Assembly: GCA_006226495.1 (NCBI GenBank) | Contig: SBGU01000042.1 | Coordinates: forward strand, 1-40,843 | Source of the DNA: Alphaproteobacteria bacterium | GTDB taxonomy: Bacteria; Pseudomonadota; Alphaproteobacteria; Sphingomonadales; Kordiimonadaceae | Direction of reading: 5' to 3' | Length of the DNA stretch: 40,843 bases | In this document: piece after piece, positions 16,974 through 24,939 of the stretch | How positions within the stretch are numbered: the first letter of the stretch is position 1 | Layout of the letters: the number at the start of each line of letters is the position of its first letter | Program-made: the position numbers and the translations under genes | The notes under the pieces: model-generated | Told to the model about the DNA's origin: nothing | Seen by the model: the letters and a program-made list of their open reading frames with translations, nothing else | Database searches by the model: none

Positions 16974-17764
16974 TGCACGTCCTCCTGCCAGCTTGCCTTG
17001 CGGCGCTCGCGGAAAGCGGCGGTGCCTTCCTGTCCCTCGGGCCCCATCAGCGCATCGGCAAACAGGTCGGCGGCATGGTCAAGCGCGGGGGCGTCCACGC
17101 CCGGTGCCAGTTTCATCAGGAGCGCCTTGGTGGCCCGGTTGGCGCCGGGTGCCGCTTTCAGGATACCGGCCAAAGTGGCGGCAAGACGCGCTTCCAGCCC
17201 ATCCGCATCCGCTTCCACATGATGCACAAGGCCAAGCGCCTTGGCTTCGGTGCCGTCGATCATCTGGCCGGTGAGCGCGAGGCGCCGGGTGGCCGTGAGG
17301 CCGATACGCGCCAGCACGAAGGGCGCGATCTGTGCGGGTACAAGACCCACGGTCACTTCCGGCATGCCGAAGCGGCAGCCAGCGTGCGCAATGGCGACAT
17401 CGGCCACGCAGGCAAGGCCAAAACCACCGCCAAGCGCCGCGCCTTCCAGTACCGCCACCAAGGGTTTCGGGAAGGCCTGTGCGACTTCCAGCATTTCGCC
17501 GAAGCGCCGGTTGCCGGCCCATATGGCGTCCCTGCCATCCATGCCCATGCCCTTCAGGTCGCCGCCCGCCGAAAAACAGCCGCCGGCACCCTTGAGCACA
17601 AGCGCACGCACTGTATCGTCCGCCGCAGCGGCATCAAACGCCGCAATCAGGCCGTCGACCATCGCGGCATTCATGGCGTTTTTCACGTGGGGGCGATTGA
17701 GGGTCACGGTCATCACCGCGCCCTTGCGTGCCACCAGAACCGGGTTTTCCTGAAGCTCGGTCAC
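16970..17764 (-). CDS. atuE: Enoyl-CoA hydratase, isohexenylglutaconyl-CoA hydratase type
   Basis: A 264-residue crotonase-fold protein. The oxyanion-hole motifs are GGCFSAGGDLK and GAALGGGFGLA, and the FGMPEVTVGLVPAQIAPFVL block carries one catalytic Glu; the second classical Glu is not obvious, as that region reads ATRRLALTG. In the Atu pathway this step hydrates the carboxylated glutaconyl-CoA product; the leucine-pathway homologue LiuC hydrates 3-methylglutaconyl-CoA. Its place between the dehydrogenase and the carboxylase alpha subunit is the same as atuE in Pseudomonas. It overlaps the alpha subunit gene by four bases. Confidence 0.82.
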   Translation of the reverse strand: MTELQENPVLVARKGAVMTVTLNRPHVKNAMNAAMVDGLIAAFDAAAADDTVRALVLKGAGGCFSAGGDLKGMGMDGRDAIWAGNRRFGEMLEVAQAFPKPLVAVLEGAALGGGFGLACVADVAIAHAGCRFGMPEVTVGLVPAQIAPFVLARIGLTATRRLALTGQMIDGTEAKALGLVHHVEADADGLEARLAATLAGILKAAPGANRATKALLMKLAPGVDAPALDHAADLFADALMGPEGQEGTAAFRERRKASWQEDVQ

Positions 17765-17774
17765 CCCTTTGGCC

Positions 17775-18923
17775 TCACTTCTTGTCCATGCCCATCAGGC
17801 GGGTCAGGATGCGCAGCATGGTTTCGTCCGAGCCGCCGCCGATGCTTGAAAGCCGGCTGTCGCGGTACGAACGCGCGACCGGGCTGTCCCACATGAAGCC
17901 CATGCCGCCCCAATATTGCAGGCAGGAATCCGACACTTCGCGCGCCAGCCGCCCGGCCTTCAGCTTGGCCATGGACGCAAGGCGAAGCACATCGATGCCG
18001 TTGATATATTGCTCGACCGCCGCCCAGGTCAGCGCCCGCAGGGCTTCAACCTCGGTCGACAGTTCGGCAAGCCGGTACTGCACCACCTGGTTATCCAGCA
18101 CGCTGCCGCCAAAAATCTGGCGCTCGCGGGTATAGTCGATGGTGGCCTTGATGGTTTTTTCCATGCCCTTCGGTCCCAGCATGGCGGCGCACAGGCGTTC
18201 TTCCTGGAACTGCATCATCTGCATGCGGAAACCGTCGCCTTCACGCCCGATCAGGTGGCGCTGCGGCACCCGCACATTATCAAGGAAAATCTGCGCCGTG
18301 TCGGACGAGCGCATGCCCAGCTTGTTCAGGGGTTCCGAAAAGCTGACTCCCCTGGTTTTGGTCGGCACCACAATCAGGGACTTGTTCTTGTGCGCGGGCG
18401 CGTCGCCGGTGTTGGCGAGCAAACACAGGAAATCGGCCTGGGTCGAGTTGGTGATCCACATCTTGGTGCCGTTGATCACATAATCGTCGCCGTCCTTGAC
18501 CGCGTTTGTCTTGATCGCCGCCACGTCAGACCCCGCATGCGGTTCGGAAACCGCGATTGAACAGACCATGTCGCCGGCGATGGCCGGGGCCAGGAATTCG
18601 GCGCACAGTTCGGGGCTGCCAAACCGGGCAAGGGCAGGGGTGGCCATGTTGGTCTGCACGCTGATGCCCATGGGCACACCGCCGCAGTTGATGCCGCCCA
18701 GTTCCTCGGCCATCACCATTTCATAGGAATAGTCGAGGCCCAGCCCGCCATAGGCTTCGGGTTTCGAAATGCCGAGAAGGCCCAGGTTGCCCATTTTCTT
18801 GAACAGTTCATGCGCCGGGAAAATGCCGTCCTTTTCCCATTCGTCGACATGGGGGTTGATCTCGTCTTCGACAAAACGCGCGACGGTACGGCGCAGTTCG
18901 TTATGTTCATCGGTAAAAAGCAT
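17775..18923 (-). CDS. atuD: Acyl-CoA dehydrogenase, citronellyl-CoA dehydrogenase type
   Basis: A 382-residue FAD-dependent dehydrogenase. It has CSIAVSEPHAGSD and MWITNS for FAD and substrate, and ends with YRDSRLSSIGGGSDETML, so the YEGT-type catalytic Glu is absent. FQEERL (E242) is placed like the helix-G Glu of isovaleryl-CoA dehydrogenase, as expected for beta-methyl-branched substrates such as citronellyl-CoA. It lies directly after the carboxylase beta gene (12-base gap) and before the hydratase (10-base gap), the atuC-D-E order. An isovaleryl-CoA role is the main alternative. Confidence 0.83.
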   Translation of the reverse strand: MLFTDEHNELRRTVARFVEDEINPHVDEWEKDGIFPAHELFKKMGNLGLLGISKPEAYGGLGLDYSYEMVMAEELGGINCGGVPMGISVQTNMATPALARFGSPELCAEFLAPAIAGDMVCSIAVSEPHAGSDVAAIKTNAVKDGDDYVINGTKMWITNSTQADFLCLLANTGDAPAHKNKSLIVVPTKTRGVSFSEPLNKLGMRSSDTAQIFLDNVRVPQRHLIGREGDGFRMQMMQFQEERLCAAMLGPKGMEKTIKATIDYTRERQIFGGSVLDNQVVQYRLAELSTEVEALRALTWAAVEQYINGIDVLRLASMAKLKAGRLAREVSDSCLQYWGGMGFMWDSPVARSYRDSRLSSIGGGSDETMLRILTRLMGMDKK

Positions 18924-18935
18924 GGTCGGTCCTTC

Positions 18936-20543
18936 CTAGAAACGGGCGACGCCGAAAGTGTTGGGCCGGGTGGTGCGGCTGTCCGCATCCCGGCAGATAT
19001 CAAGAAGATAGGCGAGCACACGGCGGGTATCGCGCGGGTCGATAATGCCGTCGTCCCACAGGCGCGCGCTGCCATAAAGCGCGGTCGAACAGGCATCCAT
19101 CTGCGCGGCGGTCATGGCCTCAAGCTTCGACAGCGCCTCGGTGTCCGGCTCCTTGCCTTCGCGCAGCGCCTTTTCGGTGCCAACGATCTTCAGCACCATG
19201 CCGGCCTGTGCGCCGCCCATGACGGCGGTTTTCACATTGGGCCAGGAAAATACGAAGCGCGGGTCGACACCACGGCCGCACATGGCATAGTTGCCGGCGC
19301 CGTAACTGCCGCCGATATGGATGGAGATGCGCGGCACACGCGCGTTGGTGACCGCCTGAATGAGCTTCGAGCCGTGTTTGACCACGCCGTCGGCTTCCGA
19401 CTGTTTGCCGACCATGAAGCCCGTGGTGTTATGGAGGAAAATGATCGGGATGCCGGCCTGATCGCACAATTGCACAAACTGCGCGGCCTTGGTGGCGCCT
19501 TTGGGCGTTATCGGGCCATTGTTGCCGATGATGCCGATGGTGTGACCTTCAATGGCGGCATGGCCACAGACGGTCTGGCTGTCATAGTCATTCTTGAAAT
19601 CAAGGAAGTCGGAACCGTCGCACACACGCGCGATCACTTCCCGCACGTCATAGGGTGTTTTGGCCTCTGCCGGCACGATGCCGATCAGTTCATCCGCGCC
19701 GTGGAGTGGCATATCAAACGAACGTTCGGTAATATTCTGGTTTACCCAGGGCAGGCGCGCCATGATCTCGCGGGCATACCGGATGCCGTCGGCGTCGTCT
19801 TCCGCCAGATATTCGGCGGTGCCGGTTACTTCGGCATGCAGTTCGGCGCCGCCCAGTTCCTCGTCATTGGCGATTTCGCCGGTGGCGGCCTTCAGAAGCG
19901 GCGGGCCGGCCAGGAACACTTTCGAACGCCCGCGCACCATGACCACATAATCACTGAGGCCGGGCTGGTAGGCGCCGCCGGCGGTCGAGCTGCCGTGCAC
20001 CACGGTGATCTGCGGGATGCCGGCGGCGGACAGCCGGGCCTGGTTTGCAAAGCTGCGCGCGCCTTCAACGAACATGTCGGACACATGGCTCAGGTTGGCG
20101 CCGCCGCCTTCCATCAGCCCGACAACCGGCAGCCGGTTTTCAAGCGCGATATTTTGCAGGCGCAGCGATTTCCACAGGCCCGACGGCGCGACCGTACCGC
20201 CCTTGACCGCACTGTTGGACACAATGACCATGCAGCGTTTGCCGCTCACGTACCCGATGCCGGCGATAGAACCACCGGCGCCGGAGCCATCCTTGTCGTC
20301 ATACATCTTGTAGCCCGCGAGCGCGGACAGTTCGAGGAACGGGCTGCCGGGGTCCAGAACCAAGGCCAGCCGTTCTTTCGGCAACAGTTTGCCGCGTTTT
20401 TCAAACAGCAGACGTGCCTTTTCCTGCGCGGCGGCTTTCAGGTCCTCAATGGCAGCGAGTTCGTCCAGTTGCGCCTGCATCGCAGCAGCATTGGCCTGGA
20501 AGCTGGCGCCCGTGGGGTCGATCTGGCTTTCGATTGCCGGCAT
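18936..20543 (-). CDS. atuC: Acyl-CoA carboxylase beta subunit (carboxyltransferase), geranyl-CoA type
   Basis: A 535-residue carboxyltransferase with both crotonase-like halves: GGSIAGIGYV and GSSTAGGAYQPGLSD in the N half, and GGSYGAGNYAMCGRG with FSWPN in the C half. In methylcrotonyl-CoA carboxylases the stretch after SGGANL contains a longer loop and a Phe (191 in the P. aeruginosa enzyme) that closes the acyl pocket; here the loop is about three residues shorter and Gly161 aligns with that Phe, the change reported for geranyl-CoA carboxylase. The alignment was done from memory by eye. AAGGA lies before the ATG, three bases after the SDR stop. Confidence 0.85.
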   Translation of the reverse strand: MPAIESQIDPTGASFQANAAAMQAQLDELAAIEDLKAAAQEKARLLFEKRGKLLPKERLALVLDPGSPFLELSALAGYKMYDDKDGSGAGGSIAGIGYVSGKRCMVIVSNSAVKGGTVAPSGLWKSLRLQNIALENRLPVVGLMEGGGANLSHVSDMFVEGARSFANQARLSAAGIPQITVVHGSSTAGGAYQPGLSDYVVMVRGRSKVFLAGPPLLKAATGEIANDEELGGAELHAEVTGTAEYLAEDDADGIRYAREIMARLPWVNQNITERSFDMPLHGADELIGIVPAEAKTPYDVREVIARVCDGSDFLDFKNDYDSQTVCGHAAIEGHTIGIIGNNGPITPKGATKAAQFVQLCDQAGIPIIFLHNTTGFMVGKQSEADGVVKHGSKLIQAVTNARVPRISIHIGGSYGAGNYAMCGRGVDPRFVFSWPNVKTAVMGGAQAGMVLKIVGTEKALREGKEPDTEALSKLEAMTAAQMDACSTALYGSARLWDDGIIDPRDTRRVLAYLLDICRDADSRTTRPNTFGVARF

Positions 20544-20546
20544 GGC

Positions 20547-21434
20547 CTAGTCCTTGCCCCGAAGCGCACGCGGCGGGGTATAGCGGTGGAAACCCTGGTA
20601 ACTTTCGCTGTTCTTGGCACCCTGTGGCGGGAAAAAGGGGCTGAACAGGCTGCCGGCACCATCGACCCGCAGGCTCGCGCCCGAAATGAAACCCGCGCCG
20701 TCCGACAACAGGAAACAGATGGCGCTCGAAATCTCCGCCTCGGTCGCGATGCGCCCCAGCGGCACAAAATTCTTGAGCTGCGGCAGGATTGCCTGCACGC
20801 CGGGGTCGGTGTAGGTATCAAAGCCCGACGAGGCCACCCAGCCGGGCGCCACGCTGTTTACACGGATGCCGAACCGGCCCCATTCCACCGCCGCGGTCTT
20901 GGTGAAATTGTCGCACGCCGCGCGCGCGGCACCTGAATGGCCCATGGTCGGCATGCCCGACCAGAAATCGGCGGTTATGTTCACGACCGCGCCGCCCGTA
21001 TCCTTCATTGACTGGTTCACCAGTTCGCGGGTCACGTTGAAGGCGCCGACCACATTGTTCCGAAGCACGGTTTCAAAACCGTTGGTGGATATTTTTTCGA
21101 GCGGCGAGGGATATTGCCCGCCCGCATTGTTGACAAGCCCGGTGACCGCGCCTTCCTTGAGGATGTCAGCAATGGCGTCCCGGACCGCGCCTTCGTCGCG
21201 GATATCAAAAGCGCGCCAACCGGCCTTGCCGCCGTCGTCCGTGATCTCCCCAACCACGGTTTCCAGCTTCTCCTGTTTGCGGCCGGTGATGATGACATCG
21301 GCGCCCAAGGAAGCCAGTTCGTGCGCCGTGCAACGGCCAATGCCGCTGCCGCCACCGGTGACAATGATGCGCTGGCCCGCGAACAGGTCTGCGCGAAAGA
21401 CGGAGCGATACCCGCTCATTCCCTCTGTTGGCAT
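20547..21434 (-). CDS. SDR-family oxidoreductase resembling trans-2-enoyl-CoA reductases
   Basis: A 295-residue short-chain dehydrogenase with the nucleotide motif TGGGSGIG (residues 26-33) and NNAGG (102-106). The usual catalytic YxxxK is absent: the segment reads GHSGAARAACDNFTK (S167 and R171 in those places), the pattern of peroxisomal trans-2-enoyl-CoA and 2,4-dienoyl-CoA reductases. It is the first gene of the operon and corresponds in place to atuB of Pseudomonas. The ATG at 21434 follows AAGG with good spacing; the frame is open to 21494, but that would cover the operator palindrome. A role in interconverting enoyl-CoA and saturated acyl-CoA intermediates is inferred. Confidence 0.87.
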   Translation of the reverse strand: MPTEGMSGYRSVFRADLFAGQRIIVTGGGSGIGRCTAHELASLGADVIITGRKQEKLETVVGEITDDGGKAGWRAFDIRDEGAVRDAIADILKEGAVTGLVNNAGGQYPSPLEKISTNGFETVLRNNVVGAFNVTRELVNQSMKDTGGAVVNITADFWSGMPTMGHSGAARAACDNFTKTAAVEWGRFGIRVNSVAPGWVASSGFDTYTDPGVQAILPQLKNFVPLGRIATEAEISSAICFLLSDGAGFISGASLRVDGAGSLFSPFFPPQGAKNSESYQGFHRYTPPRALRGKD

Positions 21435-21471
21435 GAGTGCCTTCCCTTGATCTAATCCCGCTTGAATAAAA

Positions 21472-21491
21472 ACAAGCAAGCGCTTGGTTGT
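21472..21491. promoter_or_regulatory. Probable TetR operator between the Atu-like operon and tetR
   Basis: ACAAGCAAGCGCTTGGTTGT is a 20-base palindrome with one mismatched pair, centred between 21481 and 21482 (core CAAGCGCTTG). It lies 37 bases before the SDR start on the minus strand and 31 bases before the tetR start on the plus strand. A TetR dimer bound here could silence both genes and be released by an acyl-CoA ligand. The site is seen directly; the binding partner is inferred from position. Confidence 0.75.
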
Positions 21492-21522
21492 CAACCGTGA
21501 AAGGATCGGCTAGGGTGGCGGC

Positions 21523-22134
21523 ATGAGCAAAACACAGGCAGTTTCGGTGGATAGTGTCGCGCCGCTTGGGCCCATCAGCCCGGCGAAAGCGCGGATTCTG
21601 GCGGTCGCGGTCGACCTGTTCCATGAAAAGGGTTACGAGCGCACCACGGTCAGGGACATTGCGGAACGCACCGGCATCCTGTCCGGCAGCCTGTTCCATC
21701 ATTTCAAAAGCAAGCAGGAAATCCTGTATACCGCCATGGCGATGACGACTCAGGCCATGGGCCAGTCGGCGGAAGCCGCGGTCACGGGGGTCGACGACCC
21801 GGTTGCGCAGTTGAAGGCGCTTATCCTGATGGAACTGAATTCCATCCACCGGGAAGACGGCCATGCGGCCTATGTATTGGTGGATGAATGGCGGAGCCTG
21901 GACCCGGAACACGCGGCGGCGGTCCTGAAACTCAGGGACGGGTCCTATGAACGCTGCTGGATGGCCGCCCTTGAGGGCTGTGCCGATAAAGGCATCCTGA
22001 AGAACAACCCGCGCATTGCCCGGCAACTTCTCCGGGGCGCCCTGGCCTGGACCCGCACCTGGTTCCGCGCCGATGGCGCCCTGACCCTGCCGGGCCTTGC
22101 CGACGAAGTGTGCGGCACCTTCCTGAAATCCTAG
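21523..22134 (+). CDS. TetR-family regulator of the Atu-like operon
   Basis: A 203-residue TetR regulator with the DNA-binding domain at about residues 20-66 (ILAVAVDLFHEKGYERTTVRDIAERTG, then GSLFHHFKSKQEIL). The C-terminal domain, a ligand pocket and dimer interface, resembles acyl-CoA-responsive TetR proteins. It is divergent from the eight-gene operon across an 88-base gap that contains the palindromic operator, the usual arrangement of an autoregulated local repressor; AtuR plays this part in Pseudomonas. REP-like repeats follow its stop. Confidence 0.9.
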   Translation: MSKTQAVSVDSVAPLGPISPAKARILAVAVDLFHEKGYERTTVRDIAERTGILSGSLFHHFKSKQEILYTAMAMTTQAMGQSAEAAVTGVDDPVAQLKALILMELNSIHREDGHAAYVLVDEWRSLDPEHAAAVLKLRDGSYERCWMAALEGCADKGILKNNPRIARQLLRGALAWTRTWFRADGALTLPGLADEVCGTFLKS

Positions 22135-22140
22135 ACCCAG

Positions 22141-22320
22141 CCCTGTATCCCGGGCTTCGACAGGCTCAGCCCGAACGGGGAGTTTAGGCGAGCGACCGGT
22201 GTTGGCCCTGTATCCTGGGGTTCGACAGGCTCAGCCCGAGCGGGGAGCACAGGCGGGAGACTGGTGTTGGGCCCTGTATCCCGGGGTTCGACAGGCTCAC
22301 CCCGAGCGGGGAGTATACAC
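22141..22320. repeat. Three tandem ~65-base REP-like repeats
   Basis: Units begin with CCCTGTATCC at 22141, 22206 and 22272, a spacing of 65-66 bases. Each contains TTCGACAGGCTCA, a near-palindromic CCCGA(A/G)CGGGGAG block and a variable tail; the third tail is shorter and different. The core resembles a short repetitive element common between genes in many proteobacterial genomes. It fills the space between the converging tetR and TSUP permease genes. Confidence 0.85.
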
Positions 22321-22340
22321 TGGCGCCAGCCTCATGCGCC

Positions 22341-22364
22341 GTTCGCCCTGAGCCTGTCGAAGGG
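22341..22364 (-). repeat. Inverted fourth copy of the REP-like core
   Basis: GTTCGCCCTGAGCCTGTCGA and the next four bases are the reverse complement of the repeat core found three times just upstream. The third direct copy (from 22287) and this inverted copy can pair into a long hairpin, which may end transcription from tetR and from the TSUP gene, whose stop is 14 bases away at 22378. Confidence 0.8.
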
Positions 22365-22377
22365 CATTGCCGCGTGC

Positions 22378-23154
22378 TCAGAAAATACCGCTCAGGGTCA
22401 CACTCAGGCCGATGGCGAACAGGGCCATCAGGGCGATGCGGCGATAACCGCCCGAGCCATATTTTTCAAACAGCCGGAAACCGATCCTGTTGCCGGCCAG
22501 CATGCCCGGCAGCGCCAGCGCGAACAGGGTCAGTTCCTTCACGCCAATGATGCCGCTGATCGCATAACTGCCGGTCGCAAAAATGGCGGAAAACAGGAAA
22601 AAGCCCATCAGGAACGCGCGGCTGACCACCGGGTTCGAAAAGGCGGCCATGGCATAGATGATGACCGGCGGTCCGGGGATCGCGAGCGCCCCGTTCAACA
22701 GGCCCGACGCAAGGCCCGTCAGCGCCGCTTTCCAGCCGCCTGACGCACTGTCCTTCGGTTTGTAGCGGGCCAGCAGGAAACAGGCACCCATCACCGAAAT
22801 GCCGATGGCGGCGCGGAAACTGTCGGGGCTGATAACCAGGAGGATATAGGTGCCCAGCATGGTGCCCACGGCAGCCATGCCGGTCATCCAGCCCATCACG
22901 CGCCAGGGCACATCCGGCATGTAGGATTTGAGGTTCTGGAGCGAGATGGTGAGCGTGAGCAATACCACGATGCTGACCGCCGTGGTGGGCAGAAGAAACA
23001 GGCTCATCACCGGCAGGGCCGCCAGCGCAAAGCCGAAGCCGGTGAAGGCGCGCAGGATGGCGGCGACAAAAATCGCCAGCGCCATGCCAAGCGCCGCCCA
23101 GAGGCTGAGGTCGCCCAGAAGGTCACCCGTCAGGCTGGTCAGGAAATCGCTCAT
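22378..23154 (-). CDS. TSUP (TauE/SafE) family membrane permease
   Basis: A 258-residue integral membrane protein with about eight spans and the two-repeat layout of the TSUP family. The first repeat has ILRAFTGFGFALAALPVMSLFL and the second GLASGLLNGALAIPGPPVIIYAM, the glycine/proline-rich signatures of the family. These proteins move sulfite, sulfoacetate, other sulfonates or organic anions; the substrate cannot be read here. It lies 18 bases after the amidohydrolase stop in the same direction, so it may be co-transcribed with the amidohydrolase and BASS transporter. Confidence 0.88.
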   Translation of the reverse strand: MSDFLTSLTGDLLGDLSLWAALGMALAIFVAAILRAFTGFGFALAALPVMSLFLLPTTAVSIVVLLTLTISLQNLKSYMPDVPWRVMGWMTGMAAVGTMLGTYILLVISPDSFRAAIGISVMGACFLLARYKPKDSASGGWKAALTGLASGLLNGALAIPGPPVIIYAMAAFSNPVVSRAFLMGFFLFSAIFATGSYAISGIIGVKELTLFALALPGMLAGNRIGFRLFEKYGSGGYRRIALMALFAIGLSVTLSGIF

Positions 23155-23172
23155 AAAACCTGTTCGTCCCGG

Positions 23173-24939
23173 TCAGGCCGCCTGGCCAAGCCGCACCAGC
23201 CGGCCGGGCAGGGCGCCTGTCAGTTGGTCATTTTCAACCACCGGCACGCCGCCCACGATGGTGGCGACATAGCCTTTGGCCGCTTGCAGCAGGCGTTGGC
23301 CACCCGCAGGCAGGTCCTTTACCATGTGGGGCGCATAAAGCCGCAGGTTTTTATGGTCGATCACGTTGATGTTAGCCTTCTGGCCCACAGCGATGCGGCC
23401 CCGGTCGTGGAAGCCGACATAATCGGCGATGTCGCTGGTCAGCATCTTGACGGCGCGTGCGAGCGGGATCTGCGCTCCGGCCTTGCGGTCCCGCGCCCAG
23501 TAGCTGAGCAGATAGGTCGGGAAACTGGCATCACACACTGTGCCCACATGGGCGCCGCCGTCCGACAGGCCCATGATCGACTGCGGGTGGCTCATCATCG
23601 TATGCACGGCATCATAATTCAGGTTGGTATAATTGTAGATCGGGAAATAGATGAATTCCTCGCCATCTTTCTCGAGCAAAATGTCATAGATTTTGCCCAG
23701 CGGCTTCTGGCCTTCGGCTTCCGCCATCTTGTAAACCGACTGGCTGACCGGCTGTTCATAGTCCGGGTTTTCACCCAGCTTGAACATCTTGCAACTGATG
23801 AAATCGATCTGCGCCAGCAACAGGTCGGCAATCGGCGGGATGGCTGTGCCGTCGCCCGCCATCTTTTCCGATGTTTCGGTCAGAAGCCGGGCCTTGAAAT
23901 CCGGGTCGCGCATGATGGCCACCCGTTCCGACAGCGGCAGATGGCTGATCTTCTTGTAGCTCGGGAAGCCGATGAAGGGGTGGAAGGTGCACTGGAGGCC
24001 AAGGATGACCCCGATGCCGCGCGGCGCCACCTGCAGGCGCATGTTGATGCCCTTGTCCCTGGCGGCTTCGGCGCGCGCCATGATCTTTTTCCACTGGTTG
24101 GGCGCAAAATCCCGCTGCATCAGGGACAGGGAAAAAGGCTTGCCGCCCGCCGCGCCGGCGAAAGCTTCCAGAAGGTCGAATTCCCGGTCGAAGGCGGTTT
24201 CGTCGCCGCGCTCCAGGTCGAAATCATTCACCGCCTGCAACACACCATGGTCCACGTCCCGGAAGGCTTCGGCGATGCCGGCCAATTCCTCGCGCGTGGC
24301 TTCGGAGGCGGGTGTCCAGTCGCCGTCCGCGGTGCGGTGCACGTCCGACCGGCCGGTTGAAAAACCGACAGCACCGGCCTGAAGCGCAGCGCGGGTCAGA
24401 TCGCGCATTTTGGCGATATCGTCGGGCGTGGCCTTTTCGTTATAAAGTGCGCGGTCACCCATCACATAAACCCGTAACGGATCATGCACCACCTGGGTCG
24501 CGAAATCGATCGCGTGCGGGAAATCGATGGCATTCATATAGTCCGGGAAGCTTTCCCAGTTCCAGGTCAGGCCCTCGGCGAGCGCGGTGCCGGGGATATC
24601 CTCCACCCCTTCCATCAGGCGCACCAGCCGGTCGCGGTCGTTTTCATGCACCGGGGCGAAACCGACACCACAACTGCCCATCACGGCGGTGGTCACACCA
24701 TGGTTCACACTGGGCTGCATGTCGGCATCCCACGAAACCTGCCCGTCATAATGGGTGTGCAGGTCCAGGAAACCGGGGGTGACGATATGGCTGGTGGCGT
24801 CGATCATGCGCGCTGCACTGTCCGAAATGTCGCCCACGGCGGCGATGATGCCGTCCTTGATGGCGACATCGGCGGTGAAGGCGTCGCCGCCATTGCCGTC
24901 ATAAATGCTGCCGCCCTTGATGATCAGGTCGTATGCCAT
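23173..24939 (-). CDS. N-acyl-D-amino-acid deacylase family amidohydrolase
   Basis: Metal-dependent amidohydrolase of 588 residues. It starts [15 protein letters not shown], then [13 protein letters not shown] with H61 and H63, [10 protein letters not shown] with C90 (the D-aminoacylase cysteine ligand), and late [10 protein letters not shown] with the catalytic Asp. The ATG at 24939 has a strong GGAGGAAA ribosome site (24943-24950), so independent translation is likely. However, the frame continues without a stop into the upstream BASS transporter, making one 903-residue frame as sequenced; a G7 tract at 24965-24971 explains this. D-aminoacylase, dihydropyrimidinase-like or other amide hydrolase activity is possible; the natural substrate is unknown. 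Confidence 0.85.
   Translation of the reverse strand: MAYDLIIKGGSIYDGNGGDAFTADVAIKDGIIAAVGDISDSAARMIDATSHIVTPGFLDLHTHYDGQVSWDADMQPSVNHGVTTAVMGSCGVGFAPVHENDRDRLVRLMEGVEDIPGTALAEGLTWNWESFPDYMNAIDFPHAIDFATQVVHDPLRVYVMGDRALYNEKATPDDIAKMRDLTRAALQAGAVGFSTGRSDVHRTADGDWTPASEATREELAGIAEAFRDVDHGVLQAVNDFDLERGDETAFDREFDLLEAFAGAAGGKPFSLSLMQRDFAPNQWKKIMARAEAARDKGINMRLQVAPRGIGVILGLQCTFHPFIGFPSYKKISHLPLSERVAIMRDPDFKARLLTETSEKMAGDGTAIPPIADLLLAQIDFISCKMFKLGENPDYEQPVSQSVYKMAEAEGQKPLGKIYDILLEKDGEEFIYFPIYNYTNLNYDAVHTMMSHPQSIMGLSDGGAHVGTVCDASFPTYLLSYWARDRKAGAQIPLARAVKMLTSDIADYVGFHDRGRIAVGQKANINVIDHKNLRLYAPHMVKDLPAGGQRLLQAAKGYVATIVGGVPVVENDQLTGALPGRLVRLGQAA

Noticed and set aside
15090-17222. Plus-strand open frame of 710 codons opposite the carboxylase alpha and hydratase genes
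   Set aside because: Shadow of third-position GC bias; it crosses two real genes and has no recognisable motif.
18810-20936. Plus-strand open frame of 708 codons opposite the dehydrogenase and carboxylase beta genes
   Set aside because: Antisense to well-supported enzymes with family motifs; low-complexity His/Gly/Arg composition.
11327-21434. Simple leucine/isovalerate (Liu) catabolic operon
   Set aside because: Not fully excluded, but the SDR, the ligase, two dehydrogenases, the missing HMG-CoA lyase and the pocket glycine in the carboxylase beta subunit fit the Atu type better.
22141-22364. CRISPR-like array
   Set aside because: Only three direct units with similar, not unique, spacers and no cas genes; the core is REP-like.
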